A DNA stretch of 64,000 nucleotides from Epichloe hybrida (lineage: Eukaryota; Ascomycota; Sordariomycetes; Hypocreales; Clavicipitaceae): positions 620,001-684,000 of the forward strand of contig JAFEKR010000001.1 of NCBI GenBank assembly GCA_019022495.1, read 5' to 3'. A program made the position numbers and the translations under genes. Each line of letters opens with the position of its first letter. Within the stretch, counting starts at the first letter, position 1. A model generated the notes under the pieces. It was not told the DNA's origin. It made no database searches and saw nothing but the letters and a program-made list of their open reading frames with translations. Shown here piece by piece: positions 9,892 to 21,957 of the stretch.

Positions 9892-10817
9892 ATGGTCAGC
9901 ACCCGCGCCGACTCCCCGCCCTGTTCCCTGTCTCCGCCCCCGCCCCCGTCCCGGTCGACACTATCATCATCATCGCGCGATACCAAGCCCACCACGGCCA
10001 CGGCCACGGCCACGGCCACGACCAGCAGGACCAGGGGAACCTTCCGGCACGCCCCCACCCCATGGACCCTCCTCTGGCTGGGCGTCTCCCTCCCCCTCGT
10101 CATCTGGGACACGGGCTACGTCCTCGGCCGGCCGCACACCATGGAGGGCGGCCTCGCCCACTGGCCGCTGTGGTCGCCGTACAAGCTCTACGGGGAAGTC
10201 GACCACGTGTACGGGTGGAAGGCTGTGCGGGAAGGGACCGGCTTCACCGCCGCCCAGGGACTGCTCAACGTCGTCGAGACGGCCATGTACGCCGTGTACC
10301 TGTGGCTGTGGCGCGCGAGGGGGGGCAGGAGGGTTGTTTCCGGACGGGCCGGGGCCCTGGCCGTGGTGGTGGGCTTCAGTGCGGCCGTCATGACGCTGAG
10401 CAAGACGATTCTTTACTGTGAGTTTTCTTCTTCTTCTTCTTCTTTGGGCTGTTGTTCCCATATATCTCTCTTGGTTGGGGGAGGGGGGGGGTGCATGATG
10501 CGTGCCGCTTGCGCTTGGCTGATGATGATACTTAGTGTGCAACGAGTACTTTTCCGGCTTTGCTAATATTGGGCATAACGACTTTTTGACCGTGCTCTTC
10601 CTGTGGATCATCCCCAAGTATGTCGACAACCCCCCCCCATTCCCCTCCTCTTCTCCTTCTCGAATTTTCCTCGACCCGTCTTCGCGTCGTGTCGTCGTCT
10701 TCCCCTGCTGACATGAACAGCGGCGCGTGGCTCGTCGGCCCGACGTACATGATTGTGTCCATGGGTACCGAAATCGTCGACAACCTGGGGGGTACGGCCC
10801 ACGCCAAGAACGAGTAA
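9892..10817 (+). CDS. Polytopic membrane protein, possibly EXPERA/EBP-like
   Basis: Exons 9892-10417, 10536-10617 and 10721-10817 give 234 residues, with introns of 118 and 103 bp carrying canonical GTGAGT and GTATGT donors. The N-terminus is low-complexity (Ser/Pro, then alternating Ala-Thr). It is followed by four or five hydrophobic helices from ~57 to 225. Polar, tryptophan-rich loops such as HWPLWSPYKLYGEVDHVYGW and TVLFLWIIPNGAWLVGPTY lie between them. The arrangement recalls EXPERA/emopamil-binding proteins (sterol isomerase and related), but that assignment is tentative. The start codon follows a run of A residues. Confidence 0.8.
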
Positions 10818-11309
10818 GAATTCATACATAATGATGGGCATGGTAGGGCTCAGTGGGGCCTGTCGATCGAGGTGCCCAAGGTGTTGGCGATGATGATCAA
10901 GTATCGTCATGTTGATCACAGAATACCCCGTAAGGTTTTTTTTTTTTTTTAGGTTTAAATTTTATAAATTGGACATTCGATTCAACAACGCATCGCTGGC
11001 GTTTCATTGCAAGTTATGGAACTGGAGCCGCACGAGGTGCCATGTAAACAAAACAGATCTCGAACTCATGACATGACACCATTGCATTGCATTCAACTAC
11101 CTAGGTAAGCATGCACCAACTACTAGGTAAGCAAACATCTATTCCCCCTTGCAAATTCCTGAAATATACATATGAGAAGATGCATCGCGCAAGTCGTGAA
11201 TCAAGCATGCGCAGCACGCCGAGGAGGGTATCATCTGAGACTAAATTCCATGACGCGGAGGTGTGAAAAGGGGAAAATCGTCGAGGTGGAGGTTTTGCAA
11301 ACTATAATG

Positions 11310-11341
<32 letters not shown>

Positions 11342-11437
11342 AAGGAAATCTGCGTACATCGCCGAGTAGATAATAGATACATGATGATTTTTGACAAGCA
11401 AGATTTGGTCCTGCTCCATGGTGATGAATCGAGTCCA
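10818..11437. other. Intergenic region
   Basis: No gene seen between this pair. It contains T- and A-runs (10938-10951, 11308-11332) and a near-duplicated CTAGGTAAGC motif around 11101-11132. Confidence 0.5.
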
Positions 11438-12970
11438 TCATCTCATTTCAGTCAGACCGCCCAGGTCGGCATATTGCGCCCAGGCATCACTGATGCCGTC
11501 GCCCGCCTCGTCGGGCCCCTTGCCATCGAGAAATGCTTGCATGGCTGACCAATCACCCGAGTCCCTACGCACGACATGCGGCTCCTCATTGATGCCGTCT
11601 TCCTGGATCGGCAAAGGAATGGGCCGGCTCCGGGCGAACGAGCCAGATCGCTCGAGGTCGGATGCGCTGCTCTGTCGATTGGGTCCGAACATGCCGCGAC
11701 GATCCTGGTCCATGAGATGGCCAAAGGCTCTGGCGGCGTAGCTGTAGCCGCCGTCCAGCGCGGTGCTCATGGGCCGCCGCTTGATCGAAGGGGGTGAGCT
11801 GGCCGTGGTGTGGAAGACAACGCTGCTAGAGTCCTGGTGGCTCCGTCGACGGGTGTAGGTCGGCATTTCGAGGGGCGATTCCGACAGGATGGGGGAGTTG
11901 AGTGATGATTCAAGAGTGTCCGCCATGCTGGCCGAGCTTGGTACCGTGCTTATATTGCTTGACCCTGTCTCCGAGGCCGTCGAGGTGCTCCGGCTTGCGA
12001 GTACGGTGGGCCTGGGCCGCCCGGGTTGCATCACCGCGTCCGACTCCATGTATACTTGATTGGTGCCGTTGCCGTAGCCGTGGACCACAATCTCGTGATG
12101 GGAATGAATTGCCGTGGGTGCCAGCGGCGCGGGAGGTGGTGATGTCTTCTGCAGTCGCCGCATTGATCTTCGAATGTTGAAGCTTCGATTCAGTGCTTGC
12201 TTGGTCGAGTTGGTTCGCTGCAACACGACGTGGCTGTCCGCCGGCAGGGAAGCTCGCCTCGACCTTGACGGGATGGACGCATCCTCTTTGTGCGTGAGGG
12301 CAAAATAGTCAATGTCGGGCTTGATCTCAAATCTCTCATTCTCGGCCGCGGCACAGTCTGACTTCTGTGCTTCGAGCTGCTCAGTCAGACGAGTCAAGGC
12401 GGGCTCGGTTTGACTCCGGGGTATCCCGCCCGGGAGTCTATCATCTTGCCATGGAACTTTCGTGTGTCTGGCAACAGAGACGACATACGCCGCCTTCGGG
12501 TCGTCTGGCACGCCTGGCGGGCGTTGGGCGGCATTTTGCAGAGTTTGATGTACTGCGTAAATGAGTATCCAGCGGATCTTGCGTCCATCAACCAGAGATA
12601 TTCTTTCACGTCTGTCAAGCTTTCTTGGTGACGTTGCGCACTCTTCTTCGAATCTTCGGTAGGCCTTGACAAGACTGTTCTCAAACGATTCCTTGTTCCA
12701 GTTTGACGCTTGCACAAGAGACACGTGGTTCAATTGGCGGTCGTTGTTGCGCTGCTTGACTTTTCGCAGGAGCCATGCCGAGCGCCTCGACTCAATCCGA
12801 TGATCTTGATGCGGCAGCTTGGGGAGCGGGTGCTTCATCGAGTCGAATCCGTTCCGTGTGTCGAAAGACTGAACGAGCTGCAATGTGCAGATACCGCCGA
12901 CAGCAACAGACGGCATCGCCTCTGACGAATTATAGCCGTCGTCAACAAGGAGATTATACAGTGCCGTGAA
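11438..12970 (-). pseudogene. DUF8004 protein gene, N-terminal half missing at a MITE
   Basis: The frame stays open from the stop at 11438 up to 12970, about 510 codons. Its first residues (FTALYNLLVDD, then VGGICTLQLVQSFD) and the block ISLVDGRKIRWILIYAVHQT match an internal region of fungal DUF8004 proteins. Those are roughly twice as long, with several hundred residues before this point (family knowledge). The similarity stops exactly where a MITE begins (12972). On the other side I find AT-rich relic sequence and no continuation. The C-terminal half is Ser-rich and disordered. A shortened product from the internal ATG at 12916 is conceivable, but the conserved N-terminal core would be absent. 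Confidence 0.75.
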
Positions 12971-12971
12971 A

Positions 12972-13117
12972 TCACCTAATAAAAAAAGGGTACTTTCTGT
13001 GCACTACTAAATTATATCATTATATTCATGACTTAGATAATTGCTAGTATAAATACTATAGTATAATTTGGTAGTGCATAGAAAGTACCTTTTATTGCGA
13101 TGATTTTTATTAGGTGA
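12972..13117. mobile_element. Short MITE with imperfect terminal inverted repeats
   Basis: The left end TCACCTAATAAAAA and right end TTTTATTAGGTGA are inverted copies. The similarity continues inward: GGTACTTTCTGTGCACTAC at the left matches the inverse of GTAGTGCATAGAAAGTACC at the right, with a gap of about 14 bases in one arm. Total length is about 146 bp with a very AT-rich centre. It abuts the truncated DUF8004 reading frame. No clear target duplication was identified. Confidence 0.8.
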
Positions 13118-14048
13118 AAAACATTGATCGGTACGCAAGTGTAGTCGTACGGTCCTCAAGGAAATAGACCATGTCTTTTAATATTCTGACCGTGTTTTTC
13201 TCCTCTACCCACGAATCAGGTTCTCTTTAGGGGGAAATGCCGAAAAGACCGGAAGGACTAAGGTGAGCGAATAGGGTTAGTATGGATCATGCTCATGAGT
13301 CTGTCGTTGTTCGCGTGAGATATTCAACCCCTGAACAAGGTATATGACTAGGGGTAGCAGGCTAATAACAAATCACTAGGTAAGGTAAAAGGCACTTTTA
13401 ATTATATGTGGTTGACTATAACTACTTAGTACCTTTCTATCCCTATAGTATCCCTAATTGCTCCACTCTTAATAACCACTTATAGCTAATCATGGCTGCC
13501 CTGCGTGGGGCTTGTAGCGAATGTAAAATCATTTAGGGGTTGGACTGTACATGTATAAGCCTCTTAGCGTAGACCAGCAGCCTCTTAATAACCGTGAATA
13601 TACAGTACATAATGCTAAGCTGTTTCTGACTCAGTTTTGTCCGGTGGGAGGCTTCAAAGCTCCAGAGGGAAGTTTATGTATGCAGCCAAGGTGATGCACG
13701 TCATGTCATGTTCAAGGATGGAGGTCCAAGGCTTGCCGAGATTTCACGACGGTGTTTGCCCTCACCACTGGGCAACTGGACGAAGCCGGACCGGCATGCC
13801 GGGGAGGCGGGTGGGATCCGCCGTACATATTGCTGTTTGTGCTCGTGCAATATCAGAAGGTGATTTTCTCCCAACGACCCTGTCGAAATTTACTTTTCTC
13901 AGTCAGATTCACCGTCAGGCAAGACGGATGAGTAACGGACTGGTAACATTTTGGCAAGGTTGTTCAAGATATACATCTGGGTAGGTGTTTTGGCATCTGG
14001 CGTGTGGGGCGTAACGAAGGGCTGACTCGTATTTCTTTTATCCAACAG
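13118..14048. other. AT-rich relic sequence, probably decayed transposon
   Basis: TpA-rich, low-complexity sequence resembling RIP-mutated repeat DNA up to about 13640. A copy of a dispersed ~30-bp repeat lies at 13521-13551. The GC content rises afterwards and may hold more of the degraded gene whose last exon is at 14049-14217, but I cannot trace it. Confidence 0.5.
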
Positions 14049-14217
14049 AGTCAACACCGCCATATTGAGATATCGCTCCCAGGACCGACTCATCTCCCTG
14101 GATGTGGTAGACGGGTGGGAGCCGTTGTGTGCAGCTCTGGATGGATACACCGGTTCCGGATGTGTGTTCCCCAGAGTCAATGACGGAAAGGTCATTAGCG
14201 TGTTCGCCATGAGATGA
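14049..14217 (+). pseudogene. C-terminal fragment of a sulfotransferase-family (P-loop) protein
   Basis: After a good acceptor (TTATCCAACAG) the frame encodes about 55 residues ending in a stop. They include SLDVVDGWEPLCAALDG and CVFPRVNDGKVI. The blocks WEPLC and FPRVND near the C-terminus are hallmarks of the fungal sulfotransferase-like P-loop family (Sulfotransfer_4), often found in secondary-metabolite loci. A possible donor GTAGGT lies at about 13980, but upstream exons with the P-loop are not recognisable. I therefore treat it as a gene remnant. An intact gene with diverged upstream exons is less likely. Confidence 0.55.
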
Positions 14218-14275
14218 TCCGAGAGATCTTTTGAAGAGAGGAGCTGTCGCGATTGGCGTTGTATGCGGGTGAGTA

Positions 14276-15071
14276 ATGAGTACAACAGGTCATGTCGTGA
14301 GAAGAGGATTGAAGGCAATGGACACCCATTCTACCAATCTCATCAAGTTCGCATCCGTCACACGAGTCATGGCCTCCAACAATGCCGCCAGGGCCCTCAA
14401 GGCACATGCACGTGCCCGGAAAAGCCCGTTGGCTTTGTGCCAACATCTGGGATGTTCCCTCCCTCATCACCATCGCCTCTCTCAACCACGGCGATAATGA
14501 GCGCGTGCATGCTGTGGCGACCGCCTCTTGGGCTCTCGCCGCCGCGCTTGGACTGCAAGACGAGGAGCTCACGTTTGGACACAACATTGAGGCAATCCGA
14601 CGAATTGCTCCCTTTGCCCACAAGGCCAGGTTTCCCGCTCAGCGCAGATCTGGATATCTTTCAAGATGTTTACGGCCCCCGTATCGAAGAGGTCGTCACT
14701 AAAGCCGACAAGGCGGGAGTGTTCGATGCCAATGTAGAAGACAGCATTCCGTCTGCGGATTTCGGAAAAGGGCATTCCAGAATCTTTGTACGGCCGCCTG
14801 AGGGCTGCGCTGCGATCAGGGTCGCTGATGCGGCGGAATGTCCCGATTTTGCTCCTGAAAGCCCGATGTCATGTGTTCTGTCTCGAGCAGCATGTCAGCT
14901 TAGATGATGAAACCAGGTTGAAGGAAGGGGAAAATGACTGTCAAGGAACTCGATGGGAGAGTTACGGTTTTGTCTTCTGCATATCCTGAAAAAAATATGT
15001 TGACGGGGGGGAAGCCTGCGCCCTGGATGGCAGACTTGCCAGAAGAGCTCGGTTACGATGATGGTGTGTGA
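14276..15071 (+). pseudogene. Decayed isocitrate lyase/PEP mutase superfamily gene
   Basis: Family blocks appear in order but in different frames. These are NNAARALKAHA (~14370), HVPGKA...ANIWDVPSL with AVATASWALAAALG and NIEAIRRIAPFAHKA (~14408-14630), and DVYGPRIEEVV...GVFDANVEDSI (~14640-14760). Further on come ALKARCHVFCLEQH (~14850) and MTVKELDGRV (~14934). The second block gives the substrate-binding region and VEDSI the conserved catalytic neighbourhood of the PEP mutase/ICL fold. At least three frame changes occur without plausible introns, so the gene is dead or badly assembled. The original enzyme may have been an oxaloacetate hydrolase, carboxyphosphonoenolpyruvate mutase-like or methylisocitrate-lyase-like protein; this cannot be decided. 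Confidence 0.7.
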
Positions 15072-17131
15072 CAGAGCAGCAAGAGGGGCTTAATTCTGTT
15101 CAACTCGAATCATTACAATATTGGCCAACGATGGACATGCAGTCTTTGGTCGCGCGTGGAGTTGAAGGACCAGAGCTCGACTTCATTATGAAGCTCGTGC
15201 CACGAACAAGAGACGCAACTGGCATGAGCTCCTGGATTCTTGAACAATCCCATTTTCAAGCACCCTCACCCTGCAAGTGGTTCTTCGTCTCTTCTTCTAT
15301 GTCCAGTGCCACATCACCACAAACACCGGACATTTGTCGCCAGGCTCGGTTCCAGCTCCGCAGGCGGCCTAGGCCTAGTCTTGATCGGATCAAACAATTT
15401 TGTCCAACTAGTCTAACAACGACGAGCCTACGTCATTTTTTGACAAGAGTGGCAGAAAACTGGTTCTCACGGAGAGCTGACAAGAACGGGAGGGTACGGG
15501 AACAAGGGTTCGCCGCTGCGCGACCATTCCGCCCTGTACATAGGCGGATGTAGCCGCTCGCAAGATGGCAAAATGGGATCCCGGATCATCTAACCGAGGG
15601 CTTTGACGAAGGAAGCCACGCGCCACTGAAGCTGGGACTTCGGCATGTTATCTTAGTACGGAGGGAGTACTCCGTGCTTCCCCGGAAGCGGAGGAACCTG
15701 TGGAACCCGCGGCAAAGATATGCGAGCTCTTCTTGTTGCTGGGGCTCGCAGATAAATCCAACTCGATTGATTGCTGAAGTTGCCAATTTCAGTGATATGC
15801 GATGGCACGACGCCATCAACATGATCTAAAACGGACGAGTCTGCAAGACGGACGACTTTGCATGAATTTGTCGGCGAGTTGTTCCCAGCCCCTCGCCTGC
15901 CTCGACTTGTGCGAATATGCAGCTGGGTGGAAATCATTGTCCAGAATGGAAGGCTAGAGGAGAACAAGCTCCAACGTTGACGCCATTCGGATGAGCCTTG
16001 GCACTTGTCAATGTTTTCTCTTGGCTCGGAGTTGCTCCCCGCCTCAGCTTGTTGTCGTTGAAATTGCCCGAGGATGCCTGAGGGTGCCTGAGGATGGATA
16101 CCAGCGACTGGAACAAGGCCACAACGGTCCATAACAGCCCCTCCACATTCCTCCACATTTTACCCATTGGGTCCCGCTATATGATGGATCCCCGGAGGTT
16201 GATCGGAGCGGGTTGCCCCAGCCACTGAAGAAAGTTGCATTGTACAATTTTGACGTCGCGAATTTCCAATATTGGACTGGCACCACGGACCAAAGAACCG
16301 AGAACCGGGGTTTACTCCCAAGTCAAGTCGGATACAAAGTGATCAAAGAGAGAGAGAGGGAGGGAGAGGGAAGAGAAAAAGTAGAGGCAAAACGACCTTA
16401 TATCAGAAACCCCACACTTTGCTCGCCAGCCCACAGAAAAAGCTCAGATTGCCCGATGACCGGCCCAATGTGCGACAATCCATTCATGTATTCACTCCCT
16501 GGCAGACTTGGCGGTTTCTTCAATGAATTCTAGAAGGCCACTCGAAGGGGAAAAAGAAAACAAAAATCATGCTCCCAAATGATCATTCATGCGACAAAGT
16601 GGGTTTCGACCTTTTCTCAGTCTGGCCAATATAATGACTACTCAGAGTCAGAGCCAGTCCTCACAGCCACGAGACAACGCATCGAACCAAACATTTTGTC
16701 CATAGAAGGCCTTTTTTAAAAAAAAAAAAAAAAAAGGGAAAAACAAAAGGCATCGGCGTCATCCGTCAGCCAAAATAGCCGAAAGATAATCCGCTGCTGG
16801 CGCTCGTCCTATAATCGGCTCTTGGCGGCAAGTTAGGATGAGTTTCTCTGACTCGAGGTAGAAGGCATCTCCCGGGCGAGTATCCACCACCTCTCCCGCC
16901 GGTGGGTTGTGACCAAGAAGAAGTTTCCTATCATCATATTCGTGTACGTGATCCACTGGAGGTGGGAAAAGCGTGGACCAGCGCTCTTTATAAAGCTGCC
17001 ACCGTCCCAGACCCCCCGTTACCCCAGGGCCCTTCACGTCCTTCCATTTATCTACTTGTTCTCCCATTTCTCATGCTCAACACCCCTGTCCCCCGTTGAT
17101 CTGCTCGGGCTCGATTCTCACGGCCTTCAAC
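15072..17131. other. Gene-poor stretch before the permease
   Basis: No gene I can support. Weak open frames exist on both strands (for example 15653-16156 minus) without recognisable domains. A TACGGAGGGAGTACTCCGT motif sits near 15657. The permease promoter at the right end has a TATAAA at 16989-16994. Confidence 0.45.
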
Positions 17132-19098
17132 ATGTCCGGCCAGGACGCCCCTGCCTCCATCAGCAGCGGCGACAAGCCCGTCGTTCAGTCCGATGCTGCC
17201 GACTCGAAAGTTGTGGCGGGCCCTCAATTCGCTGCCACCTTCCAGGAGGAGGACTTCTGGACCCGGTGCGGATTGAGCGGCAAGTCGTTTCAGAAACGGT
17301 ACTATGGAAGAGGCCTTGTTGAGATGGACCGTGCCATGAAGTCCCGGCATCTGCACATGATTGCCATTGGTGGTTCAATTGGAGCTGGATTCTTTGTCGG
17401 CTCTGGCGGTGCCTTGTCGAAAGGTGTAAGTCCACTATGCCTTCAAGCATGTCTTCATCTTTACTTCATGTGTATCATGGGAAATCAGTCTCTGACATTG
17501 AAAAGGGTCCCGCTTCCGTCTTGATCTGTTTCTCCATTGTCGGCTTCATGGTCTTTAACGTCGGTACGCAACAACGCAACCCACCCCGGAATAACCTGGC
17601 TTGGAACCCATCATTGACAGGAAATTGTAGTCTTCGCTCTGGGTGAGATGGCTGTCATGTATCCCATTTCCGGCGGCTTCTACACGTATGCAACTCGATT
17701 CATTGACCCATCCTTTGGTTTCGCCGTTGGCTGGAACTACTTGTTCCTTTGGCTGGTCGTCCTGCCGCTGGAACTCACAGTCTGCGGCCTCGTGATACAG
17801 TACTGGGATACCGAGACCAGCGTCGCGGTATGGATCACCATCTTCCTCGCCGCCGTTATCGTGATCAACATCTTTGGCAGCATAGGCTTCGCCGAGGAGG
17901 AGTTCTGGGCGTCATCGATCAAGCTCATCTCTGTTGTCATCTTCATGATCATCGCACTGGTTCTCGTGCTCGGTGGCGGGCCCGACGACGGCAGGTATAA
18001 CGAGTACTGGGGTGCTCGTTACTGGCACGATCCAGGTGCCTTCCGTAACGGCTTCAAGGGTTTCTGCTCAGTCTTCGTGACAGCGGCTTTCTCTTTTTAC
18101 GGGGACTGAACTGGTTGGTTTAGCCGCCGCGGAGACTGCTAACCCGGTTAGGTCGCTCCCTAGTGCTATTAAGCAAGTCTTTTGGCGAGTTATTGTCTTC
18201 TATGTTCTGGGCCTCTTCTTCGTCGGATTGCTCATTCCATCTGATGATCCGCGGTTGCTGGCCAGCCAGGCTTACACCGATGTTAAGGCATCCCCGTGGG
18301 TCCTGATCGGCCACTATGCTAAGCTGCGTGGGCTAGATCACTTCATGAACGCTATTATCCTTATCTCAGTGCTCTCCATCGGCGTGTCGGCCGTCTTTGG
18401 AGGATCTCGCACGCTCACTGCCCTCGCTCAACAGGGCTATGCGCCCAAGATCTTCACCTACATTGACCGATCTGGACGGCCGCTTACCTCCGTCATTGTC
18501 CTTCTTCTAACGGGGCCACTTGCCTATCTTAACTTGAGCGCATCGGGTCCCACGGTGTTTGACTGGCTGCAGGCTATTTCGGGATTGGCTGTTCTGTTTG
18601 CCTGGGGAGGAATCTGTCTGTCACACATTCGTTTCCGGGCTGCGTGGGCCTACCACGGCCATTCTGTGGAGGAGATTCCCTTTCGTGCCGCGTTAGGCGT
18701 CTACGGCTCCTGGATCGGCTTGATTTCTTGTGTTTTGGTTTTAATTGCTCAGGTGAGCTTCTTCTGCCCTTTTCTCCTTTTTTGTTCTTGGGGGGGAAAA
18801 AAAAATACTGAACCAATCGCGCTAACCCACTGAATTCCAGTGTTTTACTGCCATTGCTCCTCCGGGCCTGGATGGCCTTAATAGCGTGGAGGGCTTCTTC
18901 AAGTCCTATCTTGCGTTTCCCATTCTGCTTGCGTTCTGGGCTGCTGGATTTATCTGGAAGCGAACGGGTTGGCTGCGACTTGACCAGATTGACGTGGACA
19001 CGGGTCGGCGTGAGCTGGATTGGGATGACATCCGGGCGTACCAGGACCAGATCAAGGCGATGCCAACCTGGCGGCGGGTCCTGCACAGAATCTTTTAG
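17132..19098 (+). CDS. Amino-acid permease (APC/YAT family) with a one-base frameshift
   Basis: Exons 17132-17425, 17506-17563, 17631-18752 and 18841-19098 would give about 576 residues with ~12 membrane helices. N-terminal signatures are SRHLHMIAIGGSIGAGFFVG and LGEMAVMYPISGGFYTY. Later come IGVSAVFGGSRTLTALAQQG and an RPLTSV loop. These fit proton-coupled general amino-acid permeases of the plasma membrane. At 18101-18104 there are four Gs where the family block FYGTELVGLAAAETANP needs three. The literal frame stops at a TGA directly after (18107-18109) and the rest continues in another frame. It is either a null allele or a homopolymer error. A TATA box lies at 16989. Confidence 0.85.
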
Positions 19099-20710
19099 CG
19101 ATGTGCACGTAATTTCAGTTGCTTCTTGGACATGATGAGGGCATTTGGTACCTTACAAGCTACACATACTCCGTAGTTCAACGAAATGAGCATGATTTCC
19201 TCCATTAGGATCATACTTCCACCGCATGGCACACGTCCTGCACCACGAGGCGCTAAGTAGCTTACTTGCCATTGTAAAGCTGTGACTCGGGAACACGTTA
19301 AGCCGCAACCAACTTCACGAAGAAAGAAAAATAAAGACGTCGCGGTCATCCAGAAGGGGTGGTGGCGCTCATACTCTCGAATCCTATCTCGTTCCGTCCC
19401 TATTGACCTAGTCCTTTCGGCTCGGGGCGGCGTGCGGTCTTGAACTTATGTACGCGGCGAAGCTCCAGTACTACACTCCAAAATACAGAGCTACTGCCCC
19501 AGACGTATTCAGGCAAGCTGGTAAGAGTTCGACCAGCTTCTCAGCCATCCTGAGTGAGTATGTCGAGGCATTTGAGAGAGAAATCCGTAGCATCCCGAAC
19601 CGCCGTCATTCCCTTGTGTCCACTATCATATGGGCGGCCGTAACGGATGAACATCCCAGCCATTCTCGCGGCCTGAATTAACTGCAACCCACAATTGGAT
19701 AGTCCTCTGATTAGCCGATTAGGCCATGAAATATCCGCCAGAGTTCGTTCCTCGGGTAGTCGGAGTTGCCAGAATATTTCCACCCGGCGGCATCCATGCT
19801 ACCAAGAGCATTATCTAACGCAAACAGAGTGAAGCCGAATCAAGGCCGCCGTGGGTGAGGACCAATGGAAACTTGCCAGAAAATAGCAGTGGAAGGATGT
19901 CTCGCATATTGGTGAAGGCCGGCATATAGCGAGAGCATTTGATGAGGTGTCACCTATAAGCCCGTGAAAAGTACAGCGAGCCACTACATCTGGATGAACC
20001 TCTCTGGCCAGCGCCAACATCTCCATGTCCAACAGAGATATAGGCTCTCGGCACGGGACGAGGTTGTCGGGCTCTACTGCCACAGTGCAGCTGGTCATTG
20101 CAGACGTCGACAGGTTCGAAAGAAACTTGGCGATGGAGGAGTCGATATTGCAGTTTTGTAGTAGACTAGCGGCATCATGGGTGAATGGCGCTGTTACCGC
20201 GTTGCCGTGGTGGGTTTGCGTTGTTAGGTTCGACTTCACTTTGTAATAAGACGAGCTTTGCGAATCAGGGATTTGCTTAAGCAAGAAGAAGAGATGGTAG
20301 CCGAACGTCCGTCATCAAATGTAGCCCCGGGAGCAAACGAGACAAATCTACTCAGTTAGAGTGCAACACCCACCACGTGATAGGGCCACATTTACCACGT
20401 CCCCGCTTCCTGGCAACAAAAAAAAATAGTCCGAGAATTATTACAGGGGGTTCAGGCCCATCGCCCCCGCCCACCGCACCTGTAGACAGCCTCCCGGGCG
20501 CAACCTTCTTCCTTCAATCAACATCATCAGAATCATCAATTCAAGTCAGGAAGTCAGCTAATTAATTAGTGACAAAGTACAGCCAAGACAGATTTTTATA
20601 TGGGTACAGCTCCGGTCAGCAAGACAACACAGCTCCGAATAGCAACACTCGTTGCGAACTGCAGCAGTGCTAATTTTGCTCGTTGTACGTGAAGGATGAG
20701 CCAGCTTGTT
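19099..20710. other. Intergenic region without a supported gene
   Basis: Only short unconvincing frames. A TACTCCGTA motif occurs at 19167-19175. Nothing else recognised. Confidence 0.45.
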
Positions 20711-21060
20711 TTATTCCCTTGGATGAACTTCTTCGACGATGCTGCGTGCGACGGCGGGCTTGCGGCCCTCGACATTGAAGCATCCACTAGCAAGTGGTCT
20801 ACCGTCTAACCCCATGGCGGTAATGGTGAGGCAGGTGCCCCTGCTCTGCCCTTGGATCGTGAACCGTGATTGCCAGTTCGATCGAACGGTGACGCACATT
20901 CTTCCAGCCTCCCCTTGGAATTGACTGCTTCTTGTCCAGAACAGCCATCACATAAATCATTTGACTGCAGGCTGGCGGAGGTTTCGTCATCGAAGCTGAT
21001 ATAACTGCAACGCAATGAAAAGCTTGGGGAATTCCATTCCAAGACAATTGTCTCATCCCA
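20711..21060 (-). pseudogene. Coding-like patch of unknown origin
   Basis: Two frames on the minus strand read like protein. One is WDETIVLEWNSPSFSLRC with CDGCSGQEAVNSKG (about 21060-20930). The other is CVTVRSNWQSRFTIQGQ with TCLTITAMGLDG and a stop at 20711. They are offset by a frame change near 20910 without clear splice signals. It could be a decayed small cysteine-containing protein. I do not recognise a family, and chance is possible. Confidence 0.25.
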
Positions 21061-21957
21061 TCTGTAGGTGCTCTGCCGCAATTGCCTTGTCGCCCATGGT
21101 CGCCTTGCGCAAGCTCTACCTGGCATATCGGGAGTGAGACACGGTCGGATAACGAGTGGAATGATACAGGAAGGGCACACGGAATTCCTAGCCATGGCCC
21201 TGCGTGGCTATCTGTAGGGCTGTGATACATCAACGACTTTGGTCGCATCTTTTGTGCCGCCCGCCTCAATCTGCACCTACACCTACCAGCGACGGGGAGG
21301 ATTGGAAATATCATGACAGCAAATTTGTACCTGTGTCATCAACGAAAGAATATCGACTACAGGGCAAAAAATAGCCAGAGAAATTCTTGTGCCGAGAAAC
21401 GTCATCAGCTGTACTCGCTCTCGCCTGCGGTCAGCGGTGTGCAACAAATGATGGAAACATCGTGGGTTTGCATCTGAAAAGCTCACGCTGTTGTGGACGC
21501 AAGCTGGAAGATTGGACCACTCAAGGGATACGAATTGTATCATTTTGTCTCAGACTCAAAAGGCCTTAGCTTCGCCTTATCGTGATGAACATGATGGCGC
21601 TCCTGCATGGCCTTTCCCCCTCACGGAGCTTGCATCAACCTCAGAGAGCCTCCTAGTGGCCAGGCCGCGAGATTCAGAGATGTCGAAGCTCTCCATTCCA
21701 GACCCGTACTGTCAACCCCGGCATCATTCCTCCGTAATCGCCTGTCTCTGCTCACCAACCTCCGTTGGGGGGTCATGGCCCTGAGCAGCCAGTCCATAGA
21801 AAGAACTACCAAAGTTTTGCGTATAATATAGGAAACTTCTCCGAGGACAAACCTTGCCTCTTGAAATTCGGCCGGGGCAGGCCAATTTGGGGTCCTCGTT
21901 ACCACGCAACGACGATTACGCTTCATCAACCCGTTTCGAACATTCAACCTATCCACC

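Noticed and set aside
9045..10421. Plus-strand frame of 458 codons
   Set aside because: It crosses homopolymers and intergenic DNA and ends in another frame of the membrane-protein gene at 9892, which has good introns and helices.
13637..13984. Plus-strand frame of 115 codons
   Set aside because: No recognisable domain; at most the degraded upstream part of the sulfotransferase-like relic.
15653..16156. Minus-strand frame of 167 codons
   Set aside because: No domain or splice context; lies in a decayed interval.
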